Below, piece after piece: positions 24,946 through 33,806 of a stretch of DNA of 64,000 bases. A program made the translations under genes and the position numbers. The stretch is taken from the NCBI RefSeq assembly GCF_030929495.1, contig NZ_JAVFWN010000003.1, positions 310,001 through 374,000 on the forward strand. Reading direction: 5' to 3'. The notes under the pieces are model-generated. The model saw only the letters and a program-made list of their open reading frames with translations, made no database searches and was not told where the DNA came from. Source of the stretch: Nocardioides sp. LHD-245 (GTDB taxonomy: Bacteria > Actinomycetota > Actinomycetes > Propionibacteriales > Nocardioidaceae). Positions within the stretch are counted from its first letter, which is position 1. The number at the start of each line of letters is the position of its first letter.

Positions 24946-26084
24946 TTCGGCACCCGGATCTTGGTGCCAACCTCGAGATCGCCCCCCACCTCGACCAGGC
25001 CCTCGGCGTAGAGGCCCGGCTCGACGGCGACGTACCCGCCATCGGCGACCTGGACGCCGTACCCTCCTTCGGCCAGGGCAACCAGCGCGGTCACGGGGAC
25101 CGTCAGCACGTCGTCGGCTCGCGCCGACACATAGGTGACCTCGACCGGTCCGGGCCCGATCCGCGGATAGTCCCGCGTCAACCGGATCGTGACCCGTTGA
25201 GCGGCCATACCGCTAGAGCCACCACCGCCCTCGGAGTCGCCGCCGACGCTGCCGACCGCTACTACCTTCCCGGTTGTGGTCTTCTGGTTCGGCAACGTCA
25301 CCTCGACACGAACTCCCGCCTGAGCCCAATCAGCGTCGTCGACCTCCGCCGTGACCAGGCGCTGGGTCCCGCTCTGCTGAACCGACGAGTCGCTCACACC
25401 CTGCCCCAACGAACCCGGCGAGGGATGCAACCGGATCGGCCCCGGGAGGAACACGACATCGCCGAACTCGACCCGTCCGGTGGCCGGCGCACCCAGATCC
25501 TCCTGCCAAGCCCGCACTGCGGCCGCGGTCGCGTCGGTGAACTCCTCATCCACCGTGAACCCGGAGTAGCCGAGCCGCGACAGCCCCAGCTCCAGTTGCT
25601 CCACATCAGGGCCCACCGACGCCGGAACTGGTTCCTCCGGCACAGTCGGGGGAGTCGGATTCTTCTCGCCGTTGTCAGGATCCGCTCCAGGCGGCCCCGA
25701 CGGTGATGGATCCGGCCGCGAACCTGTGTCCATCGTCCGATATGCCGGCGTTGCGCCGTACATCAACACCACCGGCCGATCATCAACGCGCACCAACACA
25801 TCTCCCAGGCTCGCCTGTTCCCCAACCGGGGGTAGCCAGGTGACCGTCCCTGACCTCCGGATCGGGATCGGCTGCTGGGCGCCGTACCCCCACCGCCCGG
25901 ACACCCGGATCCCGACCCGCAAGTCGCGACGCTCGACGTTTACCAAGTCGTACGGCGTAGCATCCTCGCCAGCCGCGCCTTCGTCGTCCGGCGCGATCAG
26001 CACCCAGCCGACCACTCCCGCCATCGCGAGCAAGATCACCAGAGCGGCCACCATGGCTCGCTTTGGCTGGATCATCAGGCGCAC
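24942..26084 (-). CDS. Periplasmic adaptor (membrane-fusion) protein with peptidoglycan-binding domain
   Basis: 380 residues from the GTG at 26084; an ATG three codons in is possible. The N-terminal membrane anchor is MVAALVILLAMAGVVGWVLI, followed by biotinyl-lipoyl-like beta segments (GTVTWLPPVGEQASLGDVLVRVDD). A peptidoglycan-binding-1-like helix region follows (LELGLSRLGYSGFTVDEEFTDATAAAVRAWQEDLG), then the beta-barrel part typical of HlyD-type adaptors. Such PG_binding adaptors accompany MacB-type exporters in actinobacteria. It bridges the permease to the cell wall (family knowledge); the cargo is unknown. Confidence 0.88.
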   Translation of the reverse strand: MRLMIQPKRAMVAALVILLAMAGVVGWVLIAPDDEGAAGEDATPYDLVNVERRDLRVGIRVSGRWGYGAQQPIPIRRSGTVTWLPPVGEQASLGDVLVRVDDRPVVLMYGATPAYRTMDTGSRPDPSPSGPPGADPDNGEKNPTPPTVPEEPVPASVGPDVEQLELGLSRLGYSGFTVDEEFTDATAAAVRAWQEDLGAPATGRVEFGDVVFLPGPIRLHPSPGSLGQGVSDSSVQQSGTQRLVTAEVDDADWAQAGVRVEVTLPNQKTTTGKVVAVGSVGGDSEGGGGSSGMAAQRVTIRLTRDYPRIGPGPVEVTYVSARADDVLTVPVTALVALAEGGYGVQVADGGYVAVEPGLYAEGLVEVGGDLEVGTKIRVPK

Positions 26085-26110
26085 CGCTCCTCAGGTCAGG
26101 GATTGGATCA

Positions 26111-26758
26111 TCAGTTGGCCGGCCCGTTGCCCAACTTGCGGTTGCACAGTTCCATCACTTCGCGTAGGCCATTGGGTGCAGAGGAGGTCGTGTCGGGCTG
26201 CTCCCAGTTGGGGGTCGGTCGATCTCCGGAGGCGGGCGGGTCCGGCCACTCCGCGATGCCGTTCTCGTGCATGCAGTCCGCGAGGTCGATTTCGAACTGC
26301 TTCTCCTGGGGGGTGATCTTGGACAGTCGTCGTGCTTCAATCTGCTCCTGGATCACCTTCGGAACCTCCCGAGATTCCAATCCGAGTTCCCGACATGCGG
26401 TCAACGCCTTGTCGGCGCCCGGTGCACCGATCTGGACGGTGAACACCCCCAAGTCGTCCGGGTCTTTCGTGTCGGGGAGTCCGTTGTCGCGCAGGCACTC
26501 CGCCAAGTCCTGACGCAGTTCCAGGTATGTCTCTACCTCGGTCCGCTCTACAGCCGTCCCTGGTTCGGATCCGGCTGACGGCACTGCGTTGCTCTCGATG
26601 CTCGGCACCTGGGGCGCGGTGCGGTCTGGGGAGCAGCCGGCCACGGCTACACCCGCGACGAGACATACCCAGGCGAGGCGCCTCCGACCGGTTGCTGCCC
26701 ATGCGCTCCGCGCCACCTTGCGAACGACGAGCAAGAAGGTGTAGCACCCGATGCGCAT
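26111..26758 (-). CDS. Putative lipoprotein of the exporter cluster
   Basis: 215 residues. The lipobox is VAVAGC after an Arg-rich N-terminus; the exact start is uncertain, since downstream codons before the hydrophobic core could serve. The mature part has repeated Cys-containing segments (DLAECLRDNGLPD and DLADCMHENGIAEWPD, plus ALTACRELG and VMELCNRKLG), suggesting an internal two-fold repeat with two disulfides. It sits 26 bases upstream of the adaptor gene. No known function is recognised. It could bind the small secreted protein encoded just before it. Confidence 0.75.
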   Translation of the reverse strand: MRIGCYTFLLVVRKVARSAWAATGRRRLAWVCLVAGVAVAGCSPDRTAPQVPSIESNAVPSAGSEPGTAVERTEVETYLELRQDLAECLRDNGLPDTKDPDDLGVFTVQIGAPGADKALTACRELGLESREVPKVIQEQIEARRLSKITPQEKQFEIDLADCMHENGIAEWPDPPASGDRPTPNWEQPDTTSSAPNGLREVMELCNRKLGNGPAN

Positions 26759-26786
26759 AGTCGACCTTAAACCTTTCTCGGTGAAG

Positions 26787-27155
26787 TCAGCAGTAGACCG
26801 CTGACACCGAACCCACCACCTTGGTGGTGACGACCCATCCGTTCACTGAGATGTCTCGGTCCCACATGTGCAGCCACCAATTGCCATGGCTGTTCAATGC
26901 GACGCAATGCGAGTTCATGTCGTGCCAGCGATGAGCAGTGCCGACCTGCGCGCACTCCGCGTACGGGGCCACGCGGACAGGCACGTTGTCCTCGCTGAAG
27001 GCATTGTTGAATCTGTCGTTGTTTCCGGTCCTCCACGAGGGGGACCCGGGGCATGCTGCGCTCGCGCTGTCGACTGCTGCCCCGACCCCCATGATCATTC
27101 CCGTCGCAACGATCGACGACGCCAAGAGCTTCGCGACCCGCTTCTTGATGTCCAT
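26787..27155 (-). CDS. Small secreted SH3-like protein
   Basis: 122 residues. The ATG at 27155 is chosen because an AAAGGAG ribosome site lies 7 bases upstream and a clear signal peptide follows (MDIKKRVAKLLAS, cleavage near ASA-AC). The mature part of about 86 residues is rich in Trp/His/Asn with four cysteines. VPVRVAPYAECAQVG and NGWVVTTKV resemble the first and last strands of bacterial SH3 domains. It is the first gene of the unit leading to the lipoprotein, adaptor and ABC genes, so it may be the exported product or a wall-binding partner. It is not a recognisable bacteriocin. Confidence 0.78.
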   Translation of the reverse strand: MDIKKRVAKLLASSIVATGMIMGVGAAVDSASAACPGSPSWRTGNNDRFNNAFSEDNVPVRVAPYAECAQVGTAHRWHDMNSHCVALNSHGNWWLHMWDRDISVNGWVVTTKVVGSVSAVYC

Positions 27156-27318
27156 TGTGAACTCCTTTGTATCGGAATTCGGTGTTATTTCCACCTAAAG
27201 CGTCACTGGAATTCTTGGACGATGTCTGGGGAGAGTAGGAGGGGGCGCGAGAACCGGCCCGATCTTGTTACCGGACTGACAAGATCCGCCAGCCGAGAGT
27301 CAACGGGTGAGTTGGTCC

Positions 27319-27825
27319 TCAGGCGAACGGGTTCGGCAGCGCGCCGGGCAGCTTCGCGAGGAGCTCCCGGGCCTGCGCCGCCACCTTGTGCTCGACGAGC
27401 ACCTCGTAGCGGGTCGCGACGACCGAGCTGACGGAGGAGAAGTCCCGCTGGCCGCGGGTGACGGCATAGCCGGCGAGGGCGAAGACCACGCCGAACGCCA
27501 CACCCAGCAGGACCGTCGAGGCGATGATCGCCAGGGTGTCGCCGGTGCCGAAGAAGCTGAACAGGACGCCGACGAACAGGCCGAACCACAGCCCGCTCAT
27601 CGCGCCTCCCGCCGCGACCCGGCCGCTGGTGAGGCGGCCGGTGATCCGCTCGACCTGCTTGAGGTCGGTGCCGACGATCATGCAGTTCTGCACGGGGAAG
27701 CCCTCGTCGGAGAGGAAGTCCACGGTGCGCTGCGCTGTCGTGTAGTCGTCGTAGACGGCGAGCGACTGGGGGAACTCGAGCGTCAGCAGGGGGCGGCCGA
27801 GTCCGCCGGGCGTGGGGTTGCTCAT
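27319..27825 (-). CDS. General-stress-protein-17M-like membrane protein
   Basis: 168 residues. The N-terminal part (LAVYDDYTTAQRTVDFLSDEGFPVQNCMIVGTDLKQVERI) matches the YflT/GSP17M-type domain. Two glycine-rich membrane helices follow (about 75-125), then a C-terminal segment ending ELLAKLPG. The family is linked to stress in Bacillus, but the biochemical role is unknown. It is divergent from purS, whose -10 box lies in the 75-base gap. Confidence 0.8.
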   Translation of the reverse strand: MSNPTPGGLGRPLLTLEFPQSLAVYDDYTTAQRTVDFLSDEGFPVQNCMIVGTDLKQVERITGRLTSGRVAAGGAMSGLWFGLFVGVLFSFFGTGDTLAIIASTVLLGVAFGVVFALAGYAVTRGQRDFSSVSSVVATRYEVLVEHKVAAQARELLAKLPGALPNPFA

Positions 27826-27887
27826 TCCTCCAGTCTGCCCCTCGTCCGGCAGGGGAGTGCGGAATCGGACGCCGCGCGCTGCACCAC

Positions 27888-27893
27888 TAGACT
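27888..27893 (+). promoter_or_regulatory. -10 box of purS-purQ (leaderless)
   Basis: TAGACT ends 7 bases before the GTG of purS. No ribosome site is present. Confidence 0.6.
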
Positions 27894-27900
27894 GCGGGCC

Positions 27901-28158
27901 GTGGCCCGAGTCGTCGTAGCTGTCATGCCGAAGCCCGAGATCCTCGACCCCCAGGGGAAGGCCGTCCAGGGCGCACTGCCCCGGCTGGGCTTCACCGGCG
28001 TCACCGACGTCCGCCAGGGCAAGCGGTTCGAGATCGAGCTCGAGGGCGAGGTCACCGACGCGGTCCTCGCCGAGGTCGACAAGATGGCCGAGACGCTGCT
28101 GTCGAACCCGGTGATCGAGAACTACACCGTCACCGTCGAGCAGGGCGTCGCGCCGTGA
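27901..28158 (+). CDS. purS: FGAM synthase, PurS subunit
   Basis: 85 residues, GTG start. This small subunit couples PurQ glutaminase to PurL in the three-part formylglycinamidine-ribonucleotide synthase. Signatures: [27 protein letters not shown], and [12 protein letters not shown] near the end. Its stop overlaps the purQ GTG, so the two are translationally coupled. Confidence 0.95.
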   Translation: MARVVVAVMPKPEILDPQGKAVQGALPRLGFTGVTDVRQGKRFEIELEGEVTDAVLAEVDKMAETLLSNPVIENYTVTVEQGVAP

Positions 28159-28823
28159 AGGTTGGCGTCGTCACCTTCCCCGGCTCGCTCGACGACGTCG
28201 ACGCGCAGCGCGCGGTCCGCATCGGGGGCAACGAGGCGGTCGCCCTCTGGCACGGTGACGCCGACCTCCGGGGAGTCGACGCGGTCATCCTGCCCGGAGG
28301 CTTCTCGTACGGCGACTACCTGCGCTGCGGCGCCATCTCCCGGTTCGCGCCGGTCATGGAGAAGGTCGTCGAGGCCGCGAACGCCGGCATGCCCGTCCTC
28401 GGCATCTGCAACGGCTTCCAGATCCTCTGTGAGTCCCACCTGCTGCCCGGCGCGCTGATCCGCAACGACCACCGCAGGTTCGTCTGCCGCGACCAGCTGC
28501 TGCGCATCGAGAACAACCGGACCCCCTGGACCTCGGCGTACGACGCCGGCCAGGAGATCCGGATCGTCCTCAAGAACGGCGAGGGCGGCTTCGTCGCCGA
28601 CGCCGAGACCCTCGCCCGGATCGAGGGCGAGGGCCAGGTCGTGGCGCGCTATCTCGAGGTCAACCCCAACGGCTCCCTGGACGACATCGCCGGTGTCGCC
28701 AACGAGCGCGGCAATGTCGTCGGCCTGATGCCGCACCCCGAGCACGCCGTCGAGGAGCTGACCGGCAGCGGCCTCGACGGGCTCGGCTTCTTCACCTCGC
28801 TCGTCGAGACCGCCTTCGCCTGA
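28155..28823 (+). CDS. purQ: FGAM synthase, PurQ glutaminase subunit
   Basis: 222 residues, GTG start overlapping the purS stop. It is a class I glutamine amidotransferase: nucleophile Cys85 in GICNGFQ, and the His/Glu pair in [10 protein letters not shown] near the C-terminus. It supplies ammonia to PurL for converting FGAR to FGAM. PurL is encoded separately at 35686-37974, and its short form fits this three-subunit enzyme. Confidence 0.97.
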   Translation: MKVGVVTFPGSLDDVDAQRAVRIGGNEAVALWHGDADLRGVDAVILPGGFSYGDYLRCGAISRFAPVMEKVVEAANAGMPVLGICNGFQILCESHLLPGALIRNDHRRFVCRDQLLRIENNRTPWTSAYDAGQEIRIVLKNGEGGFVADAETLARIEGEGQVVARYLEVNPNGSLDDIAGVANERGNVVGLMPHPEHAVEELTGSGLDGLGFFTSLVETAFA

Positions 28824-28846
28824 CGTTCCCCGTCCGGGGAAGCCCC

Positions 28847-28879
28847 GGCCCCGGACCCGCCCCAGTGGGGCCCGGGGCC
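28847..28879. terminator. Hairpin between purQ and codB
   Basis: GGCCCCGG (28847-28854) pairs with CCGGGGCC (28872-28879), with an inner GCCCC/GGGGC stem around AGT. It lies between convergent stops and is a likely bidirectional terminator. Confidence 0.65.
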
Positions 28880-28889
28880 AGGAGCCGGC

Positions 28890-30206
28890 TCAGCTCCGGG
28901 TGGAGGTGAGCCGGCGGTTGAGCCCGGCGCGCCCGACGGCGTACGAGCCGACTGCGGCCAGTACGACGCCGATGACAGGTGGCACGCCGAACTCGGTCTC
29001 CTTGGCGATCCACGCGATGCCGCTGGCACCTGCGTAGACCGCGAGGTTCACGACGTTGAGGGCCGGCAGGCGCTCGCCCTCGGGCATCCCGCCCCGGCGC
29101 CAGCGGGCGTAGTAGTCGCCGATGATGACGCCGCCGAGCGGCGGGATGAAGACGCCGAGCAGGACCAGGTAGTCGACCAGGTGGTTCTGCACGCCGACTA
29201 GCGCGAGCACGGTGCCGACGATCGAGCCGTAGATGACGAACGGCGTCTTCTTGGGCTTCTCGAAGAGCTCGGCACCCGCGACGCCGAAGGCGTAGGCGGT
29301 GTCGGCGTTCGACTTCCACAGGTTGCCGAAGAGCAGCACCAGACCCCAGGTGACCAGGCCGAGGTCGTAGAGCACGAGGACGAAGTCGCCCTGGCCGAAG
29401 GTCATCGCGCCGGTGGCGCCGAAGAAGATCATCAGCCCGTTGCCGATGAGGAAGCCGATCACGCAGGCGACCAGCGCCTGGTTGCCGGAGCGGGCGAAGC
29501 GGGTCCAGTTGGGCGCCTGGGTCCCCGCCGAGACGAAGGTGCCGACCACGGTGGTGATGGCGACCGCCATGGTCATCGAGCCGTTGGGCTCGACGTCGGC
29601 CAGCCCGGACCAGCCGCCGACCTCCTCGAGGGAGCGGAAGAGCACCCAGAACGCGAGGATCAGGATGAGCGGCGTGGAGATGGCGGAGACCCAGTACATC
29701 CCGCGATAGCCGTAGCAGGCGGTCAGGCACATCAGGACGCTGGTCAGGATCATCACGGCGGCCTTGGCGGCGCCGGACTCCCACTCGAAGGCCTGGGCGG
29801 TGAGGTCGCCGATGGTGCCGATGACGACGCCGTACCAGCCGATCTGGGTGCCGCCGAGCAGGATCGAGCCGAGCTTGCTGCCGCGGTAGCCCAGCACGTA
29901 GCGGGCCATCACGACGGTGGTCAGGCCGGTGTTGGCGCCGATCCAGCCGAGCAGGGCGACGTACGTGCCGAGGATCAGGGAGCCGAGCAGGATCACCCGC
30001 AGCAGCTCGCCGAGGGCGAAGGCCGAGCCCAGCTGGGCGCCGGCCAGCATGGTCGGCGTGAAGACGGTGAAGCCGAGCAGCACGACCGCCAGGGAGATGA
30101 ACGACTTGCGGGCGTGCGCCGGGACCGGCGTCACCGGGTAGTCGGGGTCGACGACCGGGACAGCGGCCTCGGCGCCGGGCTGCGCCTGGTCGTTGGAGAG
30201 GGTCAT
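28890..30206 (-). CDS. codB: Cytosine/purine permease (NCS1 family)
   Basis: 438 residues with about twelve membrane helices. The N-terminal part has TPVPAHARKSFISLAVVLLGFTVFTPTMLAGAQLG (NCS1/CodB-like). Later motifs are GANTGLTTVVMARYVLG, GTQAPNWTRFAR and IPPLGGVIIGDYY. It should bring cytosine or a related base across the membrane by cation symport. Its ATG overlaps the codA stop (ATGA), so uptake and deamination are coupled. Confidence 0.92.
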   Translation of the reverse strand: MTLSNDQAQPGAEAAVPVVDPDYPVTPVPAHARKSFISLAVVLLGFTVFTPTMLAGAQLGSAFALGELLRVILLGSLILGTYVALLGWIGANTGLTTVVMARYVLGYRGSKLGSILLGGTQIGWYGVVIGTIGDLTAQAFEWESGAAKAAVMILTSVLMCLTACYGYRGMYWVSAISTPLILILAFWVLFRSLEEVGGWSGLADVEPNGSMTMAVAITTVVGTFVSAGTQAPNWTRFARSGNQALVACVIGFLIGNGLMIFFGATGAMTFGQGDFVLVLYDLGLVTWGLVLLFGNLWKSNADTAYAFGVAGAELFEKPKKTPFVIYGSIVGTVLALVGVQNHLVDYLVLLGVFIPPLGGVIIGDYYARWRRGGMPEGERLPALNVVNLAVYAGASGIAWIAKETEFGVPPVIGVVLAAVGSYAVGRAGLNRRLTSTRS

Positions 30207-30661
30207 GCCTCCTCCCCGATGTCCTCGGCCCACAGGTCGGGCTTCTCGCGCATCATCGTGAGCATCAGCTCGCGGCACGCCGGGTCGTCGAGGACGTCGA
30301 CGACGACGCCGCGCGAGCGCAGCCACTCCTCGGAGGCCTGGAAGCTCTGGTTCTCGCCGACGACGATGCGGGGGATGTCGTAGAGCACCGAGGTTCCCGC
30401 GCACATGAAGCAGGGGGAGAGCGTGGTGTAGAGCGTGCTCGCCCGGTAGACCTTCGCGGGGAGTCGGCCGGCGTTCTCGATGCAGTCGGTCTCGCCGTGC
30501 CGGATGGCCGAGCCCTGCTGGACCCGGCGGTTGCGGCCGACGGCGAGCACCTCGCCCTCGTGGACGAGCGCGGCGCCGATCGGGATGCCGCCCTCCTCCC
30601 AGCCGATCCGGGCCTGCTCGATGGCGAGGTCGAGGAACCTGCGGTCGTCGTCGGTGATCAT
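30203..30661 (-). CDS. codA: Cytosine deaminase, zinc-dependent FCY1-like fold
   Basis: 152 residues from the ATG at 30661, with GGAGG six bases upstream. Zinc and catalytic motifs of the CDA fold: HGETDCIENAG (ligand His and proton-shuttle Glu) and SPCFMCAG (two ligand Cys). The stretch LYTTLSPC and the C-terminal IPRIVVGEN follow yeast cytosine deaminase rather than the E. coli amidohydrolase CodA. It converts cytosine to uracil and ammonia. The gene is paired with codB and divergent from a PucR-type regulator. Confidence 0.9.
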   Translation of the reverse strand: MITDDDRRFLDLAIEQARIGWEEGGIPIGAALVHEGEVLAVGRNRRVQQGSAIRHGETDCIENAGRLPAKVYRASTLYTTLSPCFMCAGTSVLYDIPRIVVGENQSFQASEEWLRSRGVVVDVLDDPACRELMLTMMREKPDLWAEDIGEEA

Positions 30662-30724
30662 GGGACTGCCTCCGTTGGTCGGTGTGTCGGGGCTCACATC
30701 ACCAGAGGCGCCGCACCGCGACAA

Positions 30725-30739
30725 GGGACATAATGTCCC
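30725..30739. promoter_or_regulatory. 15-bp palindrome between codA and the PucR-type gene
   Basis: GGGACAT-A-ATGTCCC is a perfect palindrome in the divergent 112-base gap. It overlaps AT-rich -10-like sequence in both directions, as expected for an operator controlling both genes. Confidence 0.6.
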
Positions 30740-30773
30740 GCATGATCCACGATTCCCTGGACGGTTCGTCCTA

Positions 30774-32315
30774 ATGGGGGCAACTCTCGCCGAGGTGCTG
30801 GCCCTCCCGTCGTTCCGGGCTGCCAGCACCGAGGTGCTGCACGGCGACGTCGACCGGGTCCAGGTGCGCTGGGTGCACTCCTCGGAGGTCTTCGAGATGG
30901 GCGCCCTGCTCGCCGGGGGCGAGGTGCTGCTCACCACCGGCCTCGGCCTCCACGGGCGCACGGCCGACCACCTGGCGTCGTACGTCGACCAGCTGGCCGA
31001 CGCGGGCGTCGCGGCGCTCGCGCTGGAGCTGGGCCGGACGTTCTTCGCCGTCCCCGAGCCGATCCTGGCCGCCGCGCGCCGCCGCGACCTGGCGCTGCTG
31101 GCGTTCCCGGCGATGGTGCCCTTCGAGCGGATGGTCGAGGACTTCCACGAGCTGCTCGTGCGCCGCCGGGTGGCCGCCGGCGGCGACGCCGGGGACGCGG
31201 GCTGGCGCGCGCTCACCCAGGTGGTGATCGAGGGCCGCGGGCTGCGGGCGCTGCTCGACGAGGTGTCCCGGCTCGCCGGCTGTGCCGTCGAGCTGCGGGA
31301 CCCGGAGGGGCAGACCGTCGAGCGGAGCCGGATCGCGTCGGTCTCCGACGACGACGAGATCGCCACGGCGGTCCGCGGACCGGCCGGGCCGGTCGGCACG
31401 CTGCGGCTCCTGGGGGCGGAGAGTCCCGAGCGGCTGCGGGTGGCCGAGGTCGCCGCGCACGCGGTGGCGCTCGAGGTCGGCAGGGGGAGCGGGGCCGGCC
31501 ACCGGCCCGGTCCCGCGCAGTCACTGGTCTCCGACCTAGTCGCCGGTGTGGTGGTCTCCGGGGCCGACGTGCTGCACCGGCTCACCGCGCTCGGCTGGCC
31601 GCCCCAGGAGGGACGCCACCTGGTGGTCGCGGCGGTCGAGGTCGACGCCGCCGTCCCGCTGACCGACGCTGCGGCCGCCGTGGAGGCCGCCTTCCACGAC
31701 GACGAGCGTGCTGACCCGGCGGTGCTGGTCGGCGTGAGCGGTGGGCACGTCGTCGTGGTGCACCGCGGCGGCCGGCGCCCGGTGCCGGCCCAGGTCCGCG
31801 AGGAGCTGACCGGCGCCCGGGAGCACCTCCTCGCCCGGCTGCCCGGGCGGGTCCTGGTCGCCGCCGCCACGCCGGTCGCCGATCCCGGCGATCTCGCCCC
31901 GGCCGTCGGCCGTGCCCGGCAGGTGCTGCGCACGGCTCGGCGCTACGGCCGGCGCGACGGGGTCGTCATGGAGCGTGACGTCGCGGCGCACCGGCTGGTC
32001 ACCTCGTCGGTGGACCCCGCGGCGATGAGCGGGTTCGTCCGGGAGCAGATCGGTCCGCTCATCGACCACGACCGCGAGCACCGCAGCGAGCTGCTGCGGA
32101 CCTTGGACGCCTATCTGGCCTGCTCGCTGTCCAAGGCCCGCGCCGCGGACCTGCTCGGCATCCGCCGGCAGTCGCTCTACGACCGGTTGACTCGGATCGA
32201 GCGACTGCTCGGCGTCTCCCTCGACGAGCCGGACCACCGCACCGGGCTCGGCATCGCGCTGCTCGGCTGGCGGATGCGGACCGGCCTCGACCCGCAGGTC
32301 GGCTTCGGCGGCTGA
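30774..32315 (+). CDS. PucR-family transcriptional regulator
   Basis: 513 residues. The N-terminal purine-catabolism-regulator-like domain (LAEVLALPSFRAASTEVLHG, GGEVLLTTGLGLHGRTADHL) covers about residues 1-125. The C-terminal PucR helix-turn-helix region is RSELLRTLDAYLACSLSKARAADLLGIRRQSLYDRLTRIERLLG. The gene is divergent from codA-codB, with a palindrome between them, so it is the likely local regulator of cytosine uptake and deamination. The ATG at 30774 starts the conserved domain; upstream in-frame starts fall inside codA. Confidence 0.9.
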   Translation: MGATLAEVLALPSFRAASTEVLHGDVDRVQVRWVHSSEVFEMGALLAGGEVLLTTGLGLHGRTADHLASYVDQLADAGVAALALELGRTFFAVPEPILAAARRRDLALLAFPAMVPFERMVEDFHELLVRRRVAAGGDAGDAGWRALTQVVIEGRGLRALLDEVSRLAGCAVELRDPEGQTVERSRIASVSDDDEIATAVRGPAGPVGTLRLLGAESPERLRVAEVAAHAVALEVGRGSGAGHRPGPAQSLVSDLVAGVVVSGADVLHRLTALGWPPQEGRHLVVAAVEVDAAVPLTDAAAAVEAAFHDDERADPAVLVGVSGGHVVVVHRGGRRPVPAQVREELTGAREHLLARLPGRVLVAAATPVADPGDLAPAVGRARQVLRTARRYGRRDGVVMERDVAAHRLVTSSVDPAAMSGFVREQIGPLIDHDREHRSELLRTLDAYLACSLSKARAADLLGIRRQSLYDRLTRIERLLGVSLDEPDHRTGLGIALLGWRMRTGLDPQVGFGG

Positions 32316-32348
32316 ACCTTGCTCGTCGAGTAGCCCGGGCCCTGACCC

Positions 32349-32452
32349 GTTGAGTCGGCGGATCTGACCCGTCGAGCCGTCACTTCTGGCCCCGGTTGTC
32401 AGCGGCGATGGACGAAAGTGACGGTTCACCGGGTCAGATGTGACGACTCAAC
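32349..32452. repeat. Large nested inverted repeat, copy A
   Basis: Three perfect nested arm pairs are seen: 32349-32357 with 32444-32452 (GTTGAGTCG), 32362-32371 with 32430-32439 (ATCTGACCCG), and 32377-32385 with 32416-32424 (CCGTCACTT). It lies between two convergent genes. A related element is at 40962-41078. Confidence 0.75.
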
Positions 32453-32466
32453 CCCCACCCGGCTCC

Positions 32467-33684
32467 CTACGAGGCGCCGCCGGCCAGGAGCGAGGCCCAG
32501 TTCTTCTTGGTCCACTTGTCCTTGACCTTCTGGCCGGCACGGGCCTGCCAGCCGTGGATGCCGGCCTTCAGCTTCTTGTTGTACTTCTTCGACATCTTGC
32601 CCGGGTAGAGACTCTGCTCCTGGAGCAGGCACTTGAGCGCGCGGACCTGCTTGGGCTTGGCCTTGGTCGGGGTGATCTTCTTGTAGTTCGCCAGGTTGAC
32701 CTTGACGCCGCCGCAGCGCGGCGGCGTGCCGTTGCCCAGCTCGAGGTAGTTGCTGTCGATGTTGATGGTCACGCCGCCCCAGGTCTCGTTGTGGCCGCCC
32801 CGGTACTGCTTCATCCGGTTGCCGGGCCGCCAGCCGTCCTCGGCGATATAGCTGGTGGAGGTGTTCGCGACGCCGTCCCAGCGGGCGATCCAGATCCGGT
32901 CGGGGAGCACCACGTCGGCCCGGCCCTGCCGGCGCGCGTCGTCGAGGATCCGGATGCCGGAGCCGGCGCTGGAGTAGACGCCCGACACATAGCCGAGCGC
33001 GCGGATGCGGGCGGTCCAGCCGCTCAGGAAGGCGAGGGAGGACTCCCGGCAGGTCGCGTCCTTGTAGTTGCCCCAGCCCTCGAGGTCGTACCAGAGCGTG
33101 CTGCCCGGGACGATCCCCAGAGCCTGGGCCGCGGCCACGGCGCTGTCCGCCTCGGCCGTGCCCTGGCCGCGGGCGGCCGCGTAGCCGCCGGCGCTCGCGT
33201 TGTTGATGGTCGGGTCGATGGCCGCGCCGTAGCGGGGGAAGCGGCCCACGCAGGTCGACTGCGGGCCGAGCGTGATCGGGAGGAGCCGCCAGCCCTTGGC
33301 GAGCTGGGTGGCCACCCAGGTGGGGGTGAGGTTCTTCTGCGTCCGGCAGAACCGCGAGGCGCCGGAGATGTACACCCCGACCGCCCGGAAGGGCGAGTGC
33401 GCCAGCCAGGCGTCCATGTTCTTCTGCGACTGGGTCTCGCACTGGTCGAACCCGTAGCCGGTGAAGTCGCCGGGCGTCACCGGGTTCGTCGAGCTCGCGG
33501 CCAGGTCGACCGGGGTGTCGACCGGCGCGTCCGGGTCGGCCGCCCGGGGTGCGCCGCCCAACGGCGTCAGCAGCGCCAGGGTCAGCAGGACGGCGAGCGC
33601 GCCGGCCGCGGCGCCCGCGATCGGGACACGGAACCGATGGCCGGACCGGGGACGGGCGGACGGGGGAAGGGGCCGGGAAGGCAT
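32467..33684 (-). CDS. Secreted DUF1906 glycoside-hydrolase-like protein
   Basis: 405 residues from the ATG at 33684, with GGAG 8 bases upstream; an in-frame start at 33750 is less likely. One N-terminal membrane/signal segment (AAAGALAVLLTLALL) comes first. The domain from about residue 70 to 300 matches the DUF1906 (Rv2525c-like) TIM barrel: GYGFDQCE, GVYISGA, LWYDLEGWGNY, YVSGVYSSA. The C-terminal Lys-rich part with LKCLLQEQSLYPGKMSKKYNKKLK resembles a peptidoglycan-binding repeat. It probably acts on or at the cell wall; the activity is unproven for the family. Confidence 0.85.
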   Translation of the reverse strand: MPSRPLPPSARPRSGHRFRVPIAGAAAGALAVLLTLALLTPLGGAPRAADPDAPVDTPVDLAASSTNPVTPGDFTGYGFDQCETQSQKNMDAWLAHSPFRAVGVYISGASRFCRTQKNLTPTWVATQLAKGWRLLPITLGPQSTCVGRFPRYGAAIDPTINNASAGGYAAARGQGTAEADSAVAAAQALGIVPGSTLWYDLEGWGNYKDATCRESSLAFLSGWTARIRALGYVSGVYSSAGSGIRILDDARRQGRADVVLPDRIWIARWDGVANTSTSYIAEDGWRPGNRMKQYRGGHNETWGGVTINIDSNYLELGNGTPPRCGGVKVNLANYKKITPTKAKPKQVRALKCLLQEQSLYPGKMSKKYNKKLKAGIHGWQARAGQKVKDKWTKKNWASLLAGGAS

Positions 33685-33806
33685 CGCAGACTCCAGGGGA
33701 AGGGGAAGCTCGGGGACGGGGAGCCGAGTCACGATAACCACAACTTTCACACCGGTAACAGGCCTCTCGGTGAACTACAGAGTTGTAATTCGCATACGGT
33801 AGCCGG

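Noticed and set aside
26787..27155. Lactococcin-972-like bacteriocin
   Set aside because: Signal peptide and neighbours fit, but the family's Gly/Trp/Tyr pattern is missing; the sequence looks SH3-like.
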